From CAVWZH01 sp963765285 (lineage in GTDB: Bacteria > Acidobacteriota > Terriglobia > Terriglobales > Acidobacteriaceae): DNA of 64,000 nucleotides. The notes under the pieces are model-generated. The model did no database searches, was not told where the DNA came from, and was given only the letters and a program-made list of their open reading frames with translations. Made by a program: the position numbers and the translations under genes. The stretch lies in NCBI GenBank assembly GCA_963765285.1, contig CAVXVR010000004.1, positions 992,001 to 1,056,000 on the forward strand. The letters run 5' to 3'. This document shows, piece after piece, positions 27,446 through 36,849 of the stretch. Positions within the stretch are counted from its first letter, which is position 1. Every line of letters begins with the position of its first letter.

Positions 27446-29296
27446 ATGCTCCTCTCTCGGCCACTCATCGATGACCACATCTGTTCGGCTCGCCGTAGGG
27501 CGAAATCGCTTTCGGGCTTCGGCTTAGCCTGCCTGTGCCTGCAAGGCGTATTTGGCCCGACAGCATCGCAAGGCAAGAACCCGCTCTTTCCACACACTCA
27601 CATTTCATCGCAAGCGACCAAGTCAACGGCAGCTCGTCTCGCCGATCAAGATTCTCTGTTTAAGGAGCAGTTCGAAAGTGACATGAGGGCTTCTCCGGAG
27701 AGTGAGACTGCCAGGGGAGAATACCGGGATAACGCATTGCTCGATGACTACTCGCTGGCAGCCAGCACCAAGCAGAACGCCGTCGATCGCGCGTATCGTG
27801 CGAAGCTCGAAGCCATTTCTACGGAGGGATTTCCCGAGCAGGATCGCCTCTCCCACGATCTCCTGCTGCACGTTCTGGACGATCGCATTGCGGACTACGA
27901 GCTGAAGGATTATGAGATGCCCATCTCGCAAATGCAGGGCATCCACAACAGCCTCGCCGATCTTCCGAACTCCGTACCGCTTGATACCGTGAAGCATTAC
28001 GAAGATTACATTGCCCGTCTCCACCAAATCCCCCGCGCTTTCGAGCAAACCATCGAAGTACTGCGCCAGGGAGAAAAAGATGGACTGATGCCGGTCCGGA
28101 TTCTGCTCGAACAAATACCAGCTCAGTGCGAAGGAACCATTGCCGAAGATCCGTTCTTGACCCCGACGAAGAAGTTTCCCGCCTCCATCTCTGCCGAGGA
28201 CCAGAAGCGCCTGACGGAAAAGATCGAGCAGGCTGTGAATTCGGACGTGCTCCCCGCGTATCAACATTTCGCGGATTTCATCGCAAAGGATTACGCTCCG
28301 CACGGCCGGACCACAATCGGATTGAACAGCTTGCCGGATGGTGCTCGACGGTACAAGCAAGCAATTCGAGAGCAAACCACCACAGAGATGTCGCCGGCGG
28401 AGATTCACGCGCTCGGGCTTCGAGAGGTCGAAAGAATTAACCGTCTGCTCACCGATCTTGCCCTCAAAGCGGGCTACAAAGACTTGAGTAGCTTTCGTGC
28501 CGCGCTCAATGGCGATCCTAAGTACGTACCGAAATCTGCGGATCAGATCGTCGAGGATTTCCGCCGCTACGTTGGCCAAATGCAGCCACGCTTGCCGGAA
28601 CTCTTCGGAGTGTTTCCGACAACCCCGCTGGCCGTCGAAGCTGCGCCTGGCTCCCAGCCCAACAATCCCACTCACTACATTTTCGGCACCCCGGATGGAA
28701 CCAGGCCAGCTCGCGTCGTCGTTGCCACCTCCAACTATGCGCATGGGAAACTGCTGAGCGATGAGACCCAGGCCTACCATGAAGGAATCCCCGGCCATCA
28801 CTTGCAGATTTCCATCCAGCAGCGGCTTACCGGCCTACCGGAGTTTCGCCTTCACGTCGTCAACAATGCGTACGCCGAAGGCTGGGCAGTCTATGCGGAA
28901 GCGTTGGGTAAGGAGATCGGTTTTTTCCAGGATCCGGCTTCAGACTATGGAAGGCTCAATTTGGAATTGATGCGTGCGGTCCGCCTTGTCGTCGATACGG
29001 GAATTCACTCCGAAGGTTGGACCCGCGAACAGGCGGTAGCCTACTTCCGCGAAAGCGGAGCCGGGGATGAGCCTACGATCCAAGCCGAAATTAACCGGTA
29101 TATTGCATGGCCCGCTCAGGGCCTCAGCTACCAGATCGGTAAGCTTAAGATTCTCGATCTCCGCGATCGCGCCAAACAGCAACTTGGTCCGCGCTTTGAT
29201 ATCCGAGCCTTCCATGATGAAATCCTAAGCGGTGGAAGCCTCCCGCTCGACATGCTGGAAGCCCGCGTCGAGAAGTGGATTGGAGGTCAGCATTGA
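27446..29296 (+). CDS. DUF885 family putative zinc peptidase, exported
   Basis: 616-residue protein of the DUF885 family, thought to be zinc-dependent peptidases/carboxypeptidases. N-terminus has a hydrophobic export signal after a basic start (SGFGLACLCLQGVF). The zinc motif HEGIPGHHLQ is at residues ~445-454 and the third ligand region EGWAVYAEAL about 30 residues later; the helical C-terminal domain (PAQGLSYQIGKLKILDLRDRAKQQLG) is typical. Full length, no breaks. It stands alone in a degraded area, which suggests either recent arrival or selection to keep it. Confidence 0.85.
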   Translation: MLLSRPLIDDHICSARRRAKSLSGFGLACLCLQGVFGPTASQGKNPLFPHTHISSQATKSTAARLADQDSLFKEQFESDMRASPESETARGEYRDNALLDDYSLAASTKQNAVDRAYRAKLEAISTEGFPEQDRLSHDLLLHVLDDRIADYELKDYEMPISQMQGIHNSLADLPNSVPLDTVKHYEDYIARLHQIPRAFEQTIEVLRQGEKDGLMPVRILLEQIPAQCEGTIAEDPFLTPTKKFPASISAEDQKRLTEKIEQAVNSDVLPAYQHFADFIAKDYAPHGRTTIGLNSLPDGARRYKQAIREQTTTEMSPAEIHALGLREVERINRLLTDLALKAGYKDLSSFRAALNGDPKYVPKSADQIVEDFRRYVGQMQPRLPELFGVFPTTPLAVEAAPGSQPNNPTHYIFGTPDGTRPARVVVATSNYAHGKLLSDETQAYHEGIPGHHLQISIQQRLTGLPEFRLHVVNNAYAEGWAVYAEALGKEIGFFQDPASDYGRLNLELMRAVRLVVDTGIHSEGWTREQAVAYFRESGAGDEPTIQAEINRYIAWPAQGLSYQIGKLKILDLRDRAKQQLGPRFDIRAFHDEILSGGSLPLDMLEARVEKWIGGQH

Positions 29297-29608
29297 TACA
29301 AACAAGATCCACAAAATTCGGTCAACGTGTTTGTCTGATGCTTGTACAAACTGGCCATCAACGAGGCTAGCCTACAAGCAGATGGAATGTTGGGAGAAAT
29401 CAGGAATGGAGCGTTAAACGGTGCCGACTCGTCGCGGCTCTTCCAGGTCCAAATGGACGGTTCGGACTCTCGCCCTGCGGGAGCTTCTGGTGGGCAACGT
29501 TCACGCTGCGTTTCTGCAACAAGTTCCGGGGCTGGGCGTTTGCTTCAACTCCTTTCCCAGCGCTGGAGTTGAATCGGGCAATAAGCCCGCCCCTGACGGA
29601 GGGCACAC
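29297..29608. other. Gene-free stretch
   Basis: Short overlapping frames on both strands (60-90 residues) without recognisable motifs or ribosome sites. Nothing supportable is seen. Confidence 0.4.
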
Positions 29609-29814
29609 GTGAGCGCCAACCACGAGCAACAATACTTCGACGAGCTTCGTAGAAATCTGTCGCGATTTCCATTCCGTCGGAGTGGTTCGAGAAGAACGTC
29701 GAGAGAACCTACGGATTTTTCACGGAGGAACCGCTGGCGTACCACAACATGCAGGAGACGCCGCGAGTACGATCCGCAACCGACAGCGGCCTGAGGCCGA
29801 GGGGCGTTCACGAT
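29609..29814 (+). pseudogene. Frameshifted small gene fragment, unknown
   Basis: Starts MSANHEQQYFDELRRNLSRF at GTG 29609; within ~30 residues convincing coding moves to another frame (IPSEWFEKNVERTYGFFTEE, then PLAYHNMQETPR). It reads as one small protein of about 65 residues with a frameshift. Family not recognised. It directly precedes the Cys-rich remnant, as if both were once an operon. Confidence 0.4.
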
Positions 29815-30040
29815 GAGCGCCGCCTTCGCGCTCGTCCCCACTGGTCCACCCGTTCGCTGCGATTACCCGCGATGCGCGCTCGACGCTTTTCACGACGACG
29901 GTCACCTATCCCTGCTCCGGAGCCGAAGTTCGCGCCGAACCGCATGCACGTCTGCAGTGAGTGCGGAGTTCGGTTCGTCATCAACGGAGGAAGCACGACA
30001 GCCTTTCCCGTCACTTCCGGAGCTGAGATTAGTATAAGCC
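29813..30040 (+). pseudogene. Degraded Cys-rich (zinc-ribbon-like) small protein
   Basis: ATG 29813 gives MSAAFALVPTGPPVRCDYP and RCALDAFHDD, then coding continues in a second frame (FTTTVTYPCSGAEVRAEPHA) and a third (VCSECGVRFVINGGSTTAF). Reassembled, it has CxxxxC and CxxC pairs, suggesting a zinc-binding protein with two frame breaks and a small deletion. Function unknown. Confidence 0.45.
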
Positions 30041-30275
30041 TCTATTTCCACAAACGAGTTGTTACTTCTACGTTGCACACGCTCGCGCTGAAGCGCGTCT
30101 CCAAAACTCGGAAACCCAAACGACGGGATATCGATGCGATTGCCGAAGCGGTGGGGCCTACAGACGGCGGCGACGCTGCGGCAGCACTTCAGCCGGACGC
30201 TGGACACGCCACCTACCTCCTATCGCCGCCGGTTCTCCACCACGTAGGGCGCTGGACCGGTTTCGGGAACTCAAA

Positions 30276-31529
30276 CTACCGGACTGGATAAGTCAGCTTC
30301 CCGCCCCTGATCACCTGGTGGACTTTAGAGAAGGCGGTGACATCCCTGGCAGGATCGCCATCGAGCACAACTAGATCGGCATCCATGCCCTTCGCGATGC
30401 GCCCACTGTGGCTCGAATATCCGAAGCGCGTTGCTGGATTGGTGGTCAGTGAAGCCAAAATCTGCTGAAAGCTCATGCCGGCGCGCGACATCAACTGGAA
30501 CTCCTCCGCGGTGTCAAACTGGTCAATGTAACCCACATCTGTGCCGAACAGCACCTGGCCGCCTGCATCGGAATAGGCCTTCAACTCCTGAACTGCTTGT
30601 TTGATCCACATCTCATTCTCCTCGGCGGACACCTTGGCCTTCTTGGCCTCGACGTCAAACAACGAGAGTGTAGGAATAAGGGCCAAATGAGCGGCCTTTA
30701 GCCTTTCTACAAAGGCGGGGGTCCAATCCCCGCTCATCGGTGCCGTGTGTGCGAGTATATCGACGCCGCTCTGGATGGCTACTTCGATCCCCTCCGCGTT
30801 TGAAGGGTGGGCAAAAACCGGCTTACCCGCACGATGGGCTTCGGAAACGAGGGCTTTAGCCAAGTTTGTGGCCATTGGCAGTACCCCTTCAGCAGTGATG
30901 GATCCCGAAAAAATCTTGATCCCGTCGGCGCCATCCCTGATCTGCTGGCGTACTCGTTCCAGGGCCTGTGGCGTGGATTGCACCTCCGCCGAGGGGACGT
31001 GGTTATCTTCAAGAAACCCCTTGACGTAGATCGGAGTTCCACCTTTTGGGTAAAAAGGTTCCCCGACGGTGAGAACTCGCGGCCCACGAATTTGTCCTGT
31101 GGTGATCCGGCGCCGGATGTTATTCGTGTTGTCCAGAACCGAAGCAACGTCGAACACGGTCGTAAAACCCCACCGGGTCAGCATCTGGTCCAGTTGCGAA
31201 GAAATCTCGCTGGACGATTGCTTCTCCGCATGAAGTAAGCCGGGAGTAAAGATGTGTACGTGGCTGTTCCAGAACCCGGCAGTTACAACGAGACCGTGAC
31301 AATCAAGCACGGTCACTGCCCTGGCCAATCGTGGCACTTTTATCTTGGCGCTAGGTCCGAGGGCGCGTATGCGGCCGTTATGCACGAGGATTGTGCCATC
31401 TTCGATCGGTGGGTCGGTCGGCGAGGTGTAAACCTTTGCGTGAACCAGCGCGAGGTCAGAAGCAAAGCTGTATGGGTTCGAGACAAAGGGCCAAAGAAGC
31501 ACTATGGCGAGCATCGCGTGGATTCGCAT
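30276..31529 (-). CDS. Exported amidohydrolase (imidazolonepropionase/prolidase-like)
   Basis: 417 residues from ATG 31529, with an N-terminal export signal (MLAIVLLWPFVSNPYSFA). Amidohydrolase-1 superfamily: metal pair HVHIF after VVTAGFWNS, a Lys candidate bridging ligand in ADGIKIFSG, His in VFAHPSNAEG and LAHTAPMSG, and the catalytic Asp in FGTDVGYID. The C-terminal small beta-domain ends with the usual GRIAKGMDADLVVLDGDPA. Such periplasmic enzymes act on dipeptides or cyclic amides; substrate unknown. Single gene, convergent to the degraded fragments at 29.6-30.0 kb. Confidence 0.85.
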   Translation of the reverse strand: MRIHAMLAIVLLWPFVSNPYSFASDLALVHAKVYTSPTDPPIEDGTILVHNGRIRALGPSAKIKVPRLARAVTVLDCHGLVVTAGFWNSHVHIFTPGLLHAEKQSSSEISSQLDQMLTRWGFTTVFDVASVLDNTNNIRRRITTGQIRGPRVLTVGEPFYPKGGTPIYVKGFLEDNHVPSAEVQSTPQALERVRQQIRDGADGIKIFSGSITAEGVLPMATNLAKALVSEAHRAGKPVFAHPSNAEGIEVAIQSGVDILAHTAPMSGDWTPAFVERLKAAHLALIPTLSLFDVEAKKAKVSAEENEMWIKQAVQELKAYSDAGGQVLFGTDVGYIDQFDTAEEFQLMSRAGMSFQQILASLTTNPATRFGYSSHSGRIAKGMDADLVVLDGDPARDVTAFSKVHQVIRGGKLTYPVR

Positions 31530-31674
31530 GCCAACATATACGGGGGCGGGCACGAGATTGTTCCCGAAACCCGGCGCCCCTGATTCTCAAGGAAAGCCCG
31601 GCATCAGAAAACCTCTCGTTTCCACAACGCAATCTGATGAGGAGAAGGTATGATAATCTAGCCGAGGTTTATTT

Positions 31675-31776
31675 ATGATAGACCATGAAAAATTCCAAAA
31701 GGGGCGAGGCTGGGCATATTTGGCCGGGATTATCATCTTCATCGTTGTGGTGGCATGGAAATTTGTGACTCGCTAA
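31675..31776 (+). CDS. Possible 33-residue membrane peptide
   Basis: ATG 31675 opens a 33-residue frame with a polar N-terminus (MIDHEKFQKGRGW) and a single hydrophobic segment (AYLAGIIIFIVVVAWKFV) ending TR. The shape fits a small single-pass membrane protein. The ribosome site is weak, so it may be fortuitous. Confidence 0.35.
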   Translation: MIDHEKFQKGRGWAYLAGIIIFIVVVAWKFVTR

Positions 31777-32148
31777 GAACCAGTCTTTCCCGAGCATCAA
31801 GGGCAAACGTCCCGTCCGGCTTCGCAAGCAGGTGTTCGACATTGCGATTGGCGAGGCTGAGGACAGCAAAAGAAAAACCTGCCCAACTTCTTCTGCGATG
31901 ATGCGTTGAAGAAGGGGCGGGAGTTGACCGTCACGGAACCAACGGCATCACCCCAACGTCGCTCTGTTCCCGAAAGAAGTTACTCGTATCTCCACGCAGT
32001 GCTCCAAACGGTGCAAGCAATCGGGACAAGGAATGCACGGTGGACTTATGAGAATTCAAACTGAGGCACTACCCAAGCCAAGAGGCTTTCGCGGGTGGCA
32101 GTTAGACTCCTGGTCTCTGGCTTTCCTTCATCACAACTCTTAGGCGGC
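31777..32148. other. Gene-free stretch with short coding-like scraps
   Basis: One scrap reads SIKGKRPVRLRKQVFDIAIG on the plus strand (about 31795-31855), followed by stops. No complete gene can be supported. Confidence 0.35.
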
Positions 32149-32238
32149 TTACCGCGCGGATGTTCTTGCCATAACAGTGTCGGCGGATGGGAACGAAAGC
32201 ACGATGGCAATCGCTAGAACACAATTGCTCTTCTTCAT
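32149..32238 (-). pseudogene. Signal-peptide remnant
   Basis: After GAGGAG, ATG 32238 gives MKKSNCVLAIAIVLSFPSAD, then TVMARTSAR and a stop: a complete export signal with no mature protein. Likely the start of a truncated secreted-protein gene. Confidence 0.4.
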
Positions 32239-32256
32239 TATTAGGGTCTCCTCGAT

Positions 32257-32415
32257 TCAAACTTTCTTTCTTATCCAGGTGGTTCCAGTGTCATTCTTAA
32301 AGCCCACTTCAGATCGAGTCCCGTTTTGTATCACCGACTCGGCGGAGGGGATGATCCCGTTCATGCACAGATATTCCACCATCTGACCGTAGTGGTTGTA
32401 GGAGTGGGCCACTAC
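32257..32415 (-). pseudogene. DinB/DUF664 family C-terminal fragment
   Basis: Minus-strand frame VVAHSYNHYGQMVEYLCMNG ending in IIPSAES and a stop at 32257. HSYNHYGQMVEYLxMNGIxP is the closing helix of DinB-like four-helix proteins common in Acidobacteriota, with one of the metal-binding His. The upstream three quarters of the gene is missing or unreadable. Confidence 0.5.
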
Positions 32416-32726
32416 ATCAGAATCAGGGCGGATTGCAGCGCTTGCGTCTGCGGAGATTGAAGTTCGTGCGGGAGTAGTTCTTCCTGGCAGCGGCGGCCCA
32501 GAACATTGAGCGACTCGTGCGCTTCCTCAGCCAACCGACAACACCTACTATGGAAGCTGCCTCTTGAGCTGAAGTGAGCGGAAAACTCGATGGCAGTGAT
32601 AATCGCGGCCAAGAGCTCATTCGAACCCGGATTTTTTCAACACCCACGGGATGTTTCGCCAACAAGGAAGTGGAGCATCCGGACTCAACGAGTATTCCGA
32701 TTGTTAAAGCCTATATTGGTAAGTAG

Positions 32727-33176
32727 ATGATCGACGTGCTCATAAGACGACCACAGCCCGAGGAGCACGATTCCGTTCGAGCGGTCGTCCAAACGGTTGT
32801 AGATGAGATTGACGGCGGCCTTTGGGCGCCTCCACCGCTTCTGGTCGACGAGGAGAACTGGCATTCCTGTTGGGTCGCTCTACGGGACGCGAAAATCATC
32901 GGAGTGGTTCGGACGAGCGGAGAATGGCTGGATGATCTATGGGTGCTTCGCGAAAGCCGGGGATATGGGGTAGGCCAGCGTCTGCTCGCGCAAGGGGAGG
33001 CTGAAATAATCGCTCGCGGCTATAAAATACTTCATCTTCGCGTCGTTCAATCGAATGCGGCGGCGACCGAGTTCTATCGCCGCCATGGTTGGCGGATCGC
33101 TCGGGCATTCCCCCACGAGAGATTTCCAATAAGGATGCTAGAAATGTTCAAGCCCATCCGGCAAGACGACAGATGA
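32727..33176 (+). CDS. GNAT acetyltransferase
   Basis: 149-residue Gcn5-type N-acetyltransferase. Strand-helix start (IRRPQPEEHDSVRAVVQTVV), beta-4 DLWVLRESRG, the acetyl-CoA pyrophosphate loop RGYGVGQRLLAQGE, and the motif-B region LHLRVVQSNAAATEFYRRHGWRIA. Complete and unbroken; acceptor substrate unknown. It is followed 57 bases later by a truncated MerR-type gene on the same strand. Confidence 0.85.
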   Translation: MIDVLIRRPQPEEHDSVRAVVQTVVDEIDGGLWAPPPLLVDEENWHSCWVALRDAKIIGVVRTSGEWLDDLWVLRESRGYGVGQRLLAQGEAEIIARGYKILHLRVVQSNAAATEFYRRHGWRIARAFPHERFPIRMLEMFKPIRQDDR

Positions 33177-33233
33177 TGGCTCGTAACGCCGCTACGCGTT
33201 GGCGGCCGCTTCTGATGACTGTCGAAAACATTT

Positions 33234-33587
33234 ATGCCGATTGAAAAAGAGCTTGACTCTGGAACCGATTCGACGGTTCATACTGATGTCGTGGGTGCCA
33301 ATTCTTTGAGATCCGGAGAGCTTGCCCGCTTGACCGGTGTCAGTGCCGACACGCTGCGTCATTATGAGCGGCTCGGCATTCTGCCGACTTCACCGCGGAC
33401 AAGTGGGGGATATCGGATGTTTCCTGCATCTGCCGTTGAGCGTGTCCAGCTTGCGCAGCAAGCAGTCCGGTTGGGTTTTTCGTTGAACGAGCTGGCGGAG
33501 ATTCTGCGCGATCGAGACAGCGGCGGTGTCCCTTGCCATCGTGTGCTTAACCTGACTGAAGTCCTGCGTGACAGGCACACGTTTTAA
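33234..33587 (+). CDS. MerR-family regulator, C-terminally short
   Basis: 117 residues. The MerR winged helix is intact (residues ~27-95: SLRSGELARLTGVSADTLRHYERLG, GGYRMFPASAVERV, LGFSLNELAEILRDRD) and the start of the dimer helix with GGVPCHRVLNLTE, where metal-type MerR proteins carry a Cys/His. The frame stops after LRDRHTF, earlier than the normal 130-150 residues, and no good continuation in other frames is obvious. It could be a shortened functional protein or a truncated gene. Confidence 0.7.
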   Translation: MPIEKELDSGTDSTVHTDVVGANSLRSGELARLTGVSADTLRHYERLGILPTSPRTSGGYRMFPASAVERVQLAQQAVRLGFSLNELAEILRDRDSGGVPCHRVLNLTEVLRDRHTF

Positions 33588-33791
33588 GCAGCTGAACTAT
33601 GCGAAGAGTTATGACGCGTTGTGACCCTGAGAGAAATTGTCCACTTCCCTTTTGAGTGAGCAGGCGCTGAAAATGATGGAGAGTAACTCGCGGCGGCTAA
33701 ACGTTGGCTATGCTCAGAAACATCGAGTGCGATTGGGAGTCGGTGACAGGGCAGCGTTCTAACCGGACGGAGCGGTAGTCGGCGATCAGAG

Positions 33792-34493
33792 TTATTGAAG
33801 GCCCTTCCGTCGATCTTGAGAAGACATGTCGCAACCCCTTTGCGACAGGCTCAGCAGATAAATTCCGGTGTTACCAAGTGGCCAAAACCCGAGGTGTGAC
33901 CAGTACAATCTCAGCTTCCGAATGGCCTCGCCTTTGCTTACCTTGGGTAACGCAAGTCTTTTCGATGCTTCTTGATTGTCCACAGCGGACGGAGTGAACT
34001 GTAGCGGCCAAGGCTTGCACGCTACCATCCCGCACCCTGTACCAAAAATGTCGATCGTACGGTTAATAGCTGACTCGGCGATCCCTAGCCCCCGAAATTC
34101 CGGATAGATCGTGATGTAGTCTAAGATCAGCAGATCGAGGTCTACCACTTCGTGCTCATTTTGTATTTCTTCTTTCGGATAGCCAGTTTCCACGTCAAAA
34201 AGATGTTCCCAGTATTCTGAGATGTCACCAGAGATGCCATCTCCGAGCCTTTTTGCACTGATGCCGTGGTCGAGTGCCTCGCCGAACTGAACGAGTGAGG
34301 CGGTAATTTTCCCTGCGTCCTCTTCTCCAAGGTTTTCCCGCTCGGCAATAATTCTTCCCGCAATGGAGTGGACAAAGTCATCCTCAACGGTATCGTGCAG
34401 CGCGGCACGGACTACAAACTCGACACTTGCAACGACATTGGTCTTCGATTCAACCTCTTTGGTCCTAACGGCGGCTCTTTTTTCAGTCTGCAT
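33792..34493 (-). CDS. GNAT-fold protein, unknown substrate
   Basis: 233 residues from ATG 34493 (MQTEKRAAVRTKEV), preferred because AGGTG lies before it. The central and C-terminal parts show a Gcn5-like core: VVDLDLLILDYITIYPEFRGLGIAESAIN (strand and acetyl-CoA loop RGLGIA), GMVACKPWPLQF, and a terminal KLRLYWSHLGFWPLGNTGIY. Such proteins are frequent in accessory and mobile regions. Divergent from the excisionase gene and probably part of the integrated element. Function unknown. Confidence 0.65.
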   Translation of the reverse strand: MQTEKRAAVRTKEVESKTNVVASVEFVVRAALHDTVEDDFVHSIAGRIIAERENLGEEDAGKITASLVQFGEALDHGISAKRLGDGISGDISEYWEHLFDVETGYPKEEIQNEHEVVDLDLLILDYITIYPEFRGLGIAESAINRTIDIFGTGCGMVACKPWPLQFTPSAVDNQEASKRLALPKVSKGEAIRKLRLYWSHLGFWPLGNTGIYLLSLSQRGCDMSSQDRRKGLQ

Positions 34494-34710
34494 GGGGCAC
34501 CTCATGCCGCTATTTACCCCCGGTCTTCGTAATCCGTCAACCGGGATAGAACCCTTCGGGAGACCCGTTTCACCCGTCTAAACTGGCAATTTCGATCGCG
34601 TTTTCCCCGAAAATCAGGCCCGTTTGACGGAAATCCAGTCTGCATTTATAGAACCTTGCCAGAAGCGGCCAAATTAGATCGATTTTCGTGATTTGGCCCA
34701 GGAGTTCATT

Positions 34711-34950
34711 ATGTCCGCATCCCAGCCTTCGAGGTTCGCTCCTTCTCCCAGCCGCTCTGGGCCTAGGACCGAATTCGTCTTTGAGCCGCTCTTAGACAGC
34801 GACGAAGCAGCACAGTTGCTCCGCATCCACCCAAAAACGCTACAGCGAATGGCCCGCAACCGTCAGATTCATGGAATTCAAGTTGGAAAACTATGGCGGT
34901 TCCGCGCCTCTGACCTGGAGATTTGGCTGAGAACGAAGAAGGCCGGCTAG
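34711..34950 (+). CDS. Excisionase-type DNA-binding protein (HTH_17)
   Basis: 79 residues from ATG 34711, with CAGGAG seven bases upstream; an upstream TTG at 34693 is less likely. The MerR-like excisionase domain occupies residues ~25-75: LLDSDEAAQLLRIHPKTLQR, then MARNRQIHGIQVGKLWRFRA and a closing helix DLEIWLRTKKAG. It precedes the integrase by 100 bases on the same strand, the usual excisionase-integrase pairing of acidobacterial elements. Confidence 0.82.
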   Translation: MSASQPSRFAPSPSRSGPRTEFVFEPLLDSDEAAQLLRIHPKTLQRMARNRQIHGIQVGKLWRFRASDLEIWLRTKKAG

Positions 34951-35050
34951 GCCGGCGGTTTTCCAAAGAGATTCACCATCGACCCGCCACTCCACTTGCG
35001 CTAAGCTGAGGCAGCCATCCGTGTCGCCTCAACCGAAATGGAGGAAATAA

Positions 35051-36203
35051 ATGAGGCGCACGAGTTATCAAAAGGGCAGTCTGAGACTGGCGGATCGCAA
35101 GAAGGGAAAAGCTTGGGAATTCCTATGGAGAGAGGTTCAGCTGGACGGCACGATCCGGCGAAAGCACATCGTCATTGGAACACAGGAAGACTTGCCGACC
35201 GAGTCTTTCCGCCCAGGCTGCCGTAGATGCAATCCGCTTGGAGATCAACCAACAAACCCCTCAACGGCTCATCAAAAGCATCAGTTTCGAGACGCTTGTG
35301 AATCACTATCGTCAACACGAGTTGCCGGACATTTTCAACAAAACGAAACCGGGGCTCGATGCGGCAGATGAAGATCGCAAATCGTACTCGACGCAGGTGA
35401 CCTACGAGGGCTATCTGAAGAAGTGGATCCTTCCGCGTTGGCGTGCGTGCAAGCTGACGGACGTCAAGGCAACCGAAGTCGAAAAATGGCTCAAGAGTCT
35501 CTGTTTTCCGAAGACCGGCGTTCCGCTAGCGCGGGGCAGCAGGGCCAAGATCAGAAACATCATGAGCGCGATCTATTCTCACGCGATCAGATGGGAATGG
35601 ACGGAGAAGAATCCAATCACGAGCGTTCGCCAGAGCGCGAAACGACAGAAAGCACCCGATGTTCTGACGCCGGAAGAGATCATGGCATTTCTCAAGGAAC
35701 TGCCCGATCCACTCCGCACGATGATCGAGTTGGACGCTTTCACGGGGCTGCGTCGAGGAGAACTGATAGGGCTTCGGTGGCAGGACGTGGATCTCGAAAA
35801 CCTCATCTTGCACATTCGTCGGTCGGTAGTCGCGATGGTGGAAGGTGCGCCGAAAACGGAAGCTTCTCTGAAAGACGTTCCGCTAGATGCGCAAACGGCC
35901 GAGTCGCTGTGGGCATGGAGACGCCTTTCTCCGTACCCAAGTCCGGGCGATTGGGTATTTGCCTCGCCGCACATGAAAGGCCGACAGCCTTATTGGCCTG
36001 GAACGTTGTGGCGATATTATGGGAAGCCGGCTTTGCACCGTGAAAGTCCCTTTGAGGAATCTTGGCAGAGTTTGCAAGGGTTAGGCAAATCTCACGGAGA
36101 GTTGAACTTATGTCCCGTCGCGGTAAGTACGGTTGGTAAGCTTTTGGCGCTGTTTACACGTCACTTAGTCCCCACAGAGTCCCCGGATTTCATCAGACGG
36201 TAA
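35051..36203 (+). pseudogene. Tyrosine recombinase (integrase), frameshifted and lacking its catalytic C-terminus
   Basis: Starts at ATG 35051 (MRRTSYQKGSLRLADRKKGK). One extra T in the TTT at 35206-35208 breaks the frame; the next frame continues AQAAVDAIRLEINQQTPQRL, the SAM-like core-binding domain and the first catalytic Arg region (DAFTGLRRGELIGLRWQDVD). After LWRYYGKPALHR (~36040) similarity stops: the H-x-x-R box and the catalytic Tyr are missing and a ~50-residue unrelated tail follows. The recombinase cannot be active. With the excisionase and the tRNA half at 24818 it marks a dead integrative element. Confidence 0.85.
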
Positions 36204-36849
36204 CGCAAATCGGAGGGACCTAAAGAAAAAGACACTATTCTGCAGTCCGGGGTTAGCAGCACACCTCGGGCAGATCCACGAGATTGAAATTCGCAGGCAT
36301 ACCTTCGAATTGGCTCCAAGCGGTTGAGGTTTCGGCGCTGAAGTTGGTGGAGAGCACGGACAACGAACCGGCAACCGTTGGGTTTTGAGTGCAACCATCA
36401 ACAGAATCTAAAGACAGTGCGCGGCGCAAAGAGTAACGCACTGTTCTTAAGAAGAGCGAACCGCAATCCTGCCTGCCCCTGTGTTGCCCTCGCCGTTTGT
36501 CCACACTCTTGGAATCGCAGCGCTGCTCTGGCACCAATGGTGGCTGCCGGGAGTTAATTGAAATGGGAATTATCGACATCCTGCGGCGATGGCGAACATC
36601 TCAAACGTTTCCATGGCGCCTCACGCGTGTGAGGGGTCCATAAGCCGTTACAAGCCGCTCGCCAGCTGCGATCGGCGTGGTCGAACGGCTTGCAATGCGT
36701 CCCATGGCTTGTACGTTCTCCGGCGGGCACGGCCTTTCGCAACGAGAACAAAGCCTTTCGTCGTTCCACAGCTCGGACCATGTGTCACCGACCGATCGGA
36801 ATCGTGTTTCCACCAACTTCTGTCGCGCGGCCTGGGGAAGATTGGCCGG
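36204..36849. other. Gene-poor junction between the dead element and the glycan cluster
   Basis: About 650 bases with overlapping frames of 60-110 residues on both strands, none with a recognisable motif or ribosome site. The loss of the integrase 3' end at ~36040 places a rearrangement boundary just to the left. Confidence 0.4.

Noticed and set aside
27623..28801. 392-residue minus-strand frame over DUF885
   Set aside because: Antisense shadow of a gene with a clear zinc motif.
36253..36816. Minus-strand frames of 71-108 residues in the junction region
   Set aside because: No ribosome site, signal, or recognisable motif; several frames overlap with equal quality, as expected by chance in GC-rich DNA.
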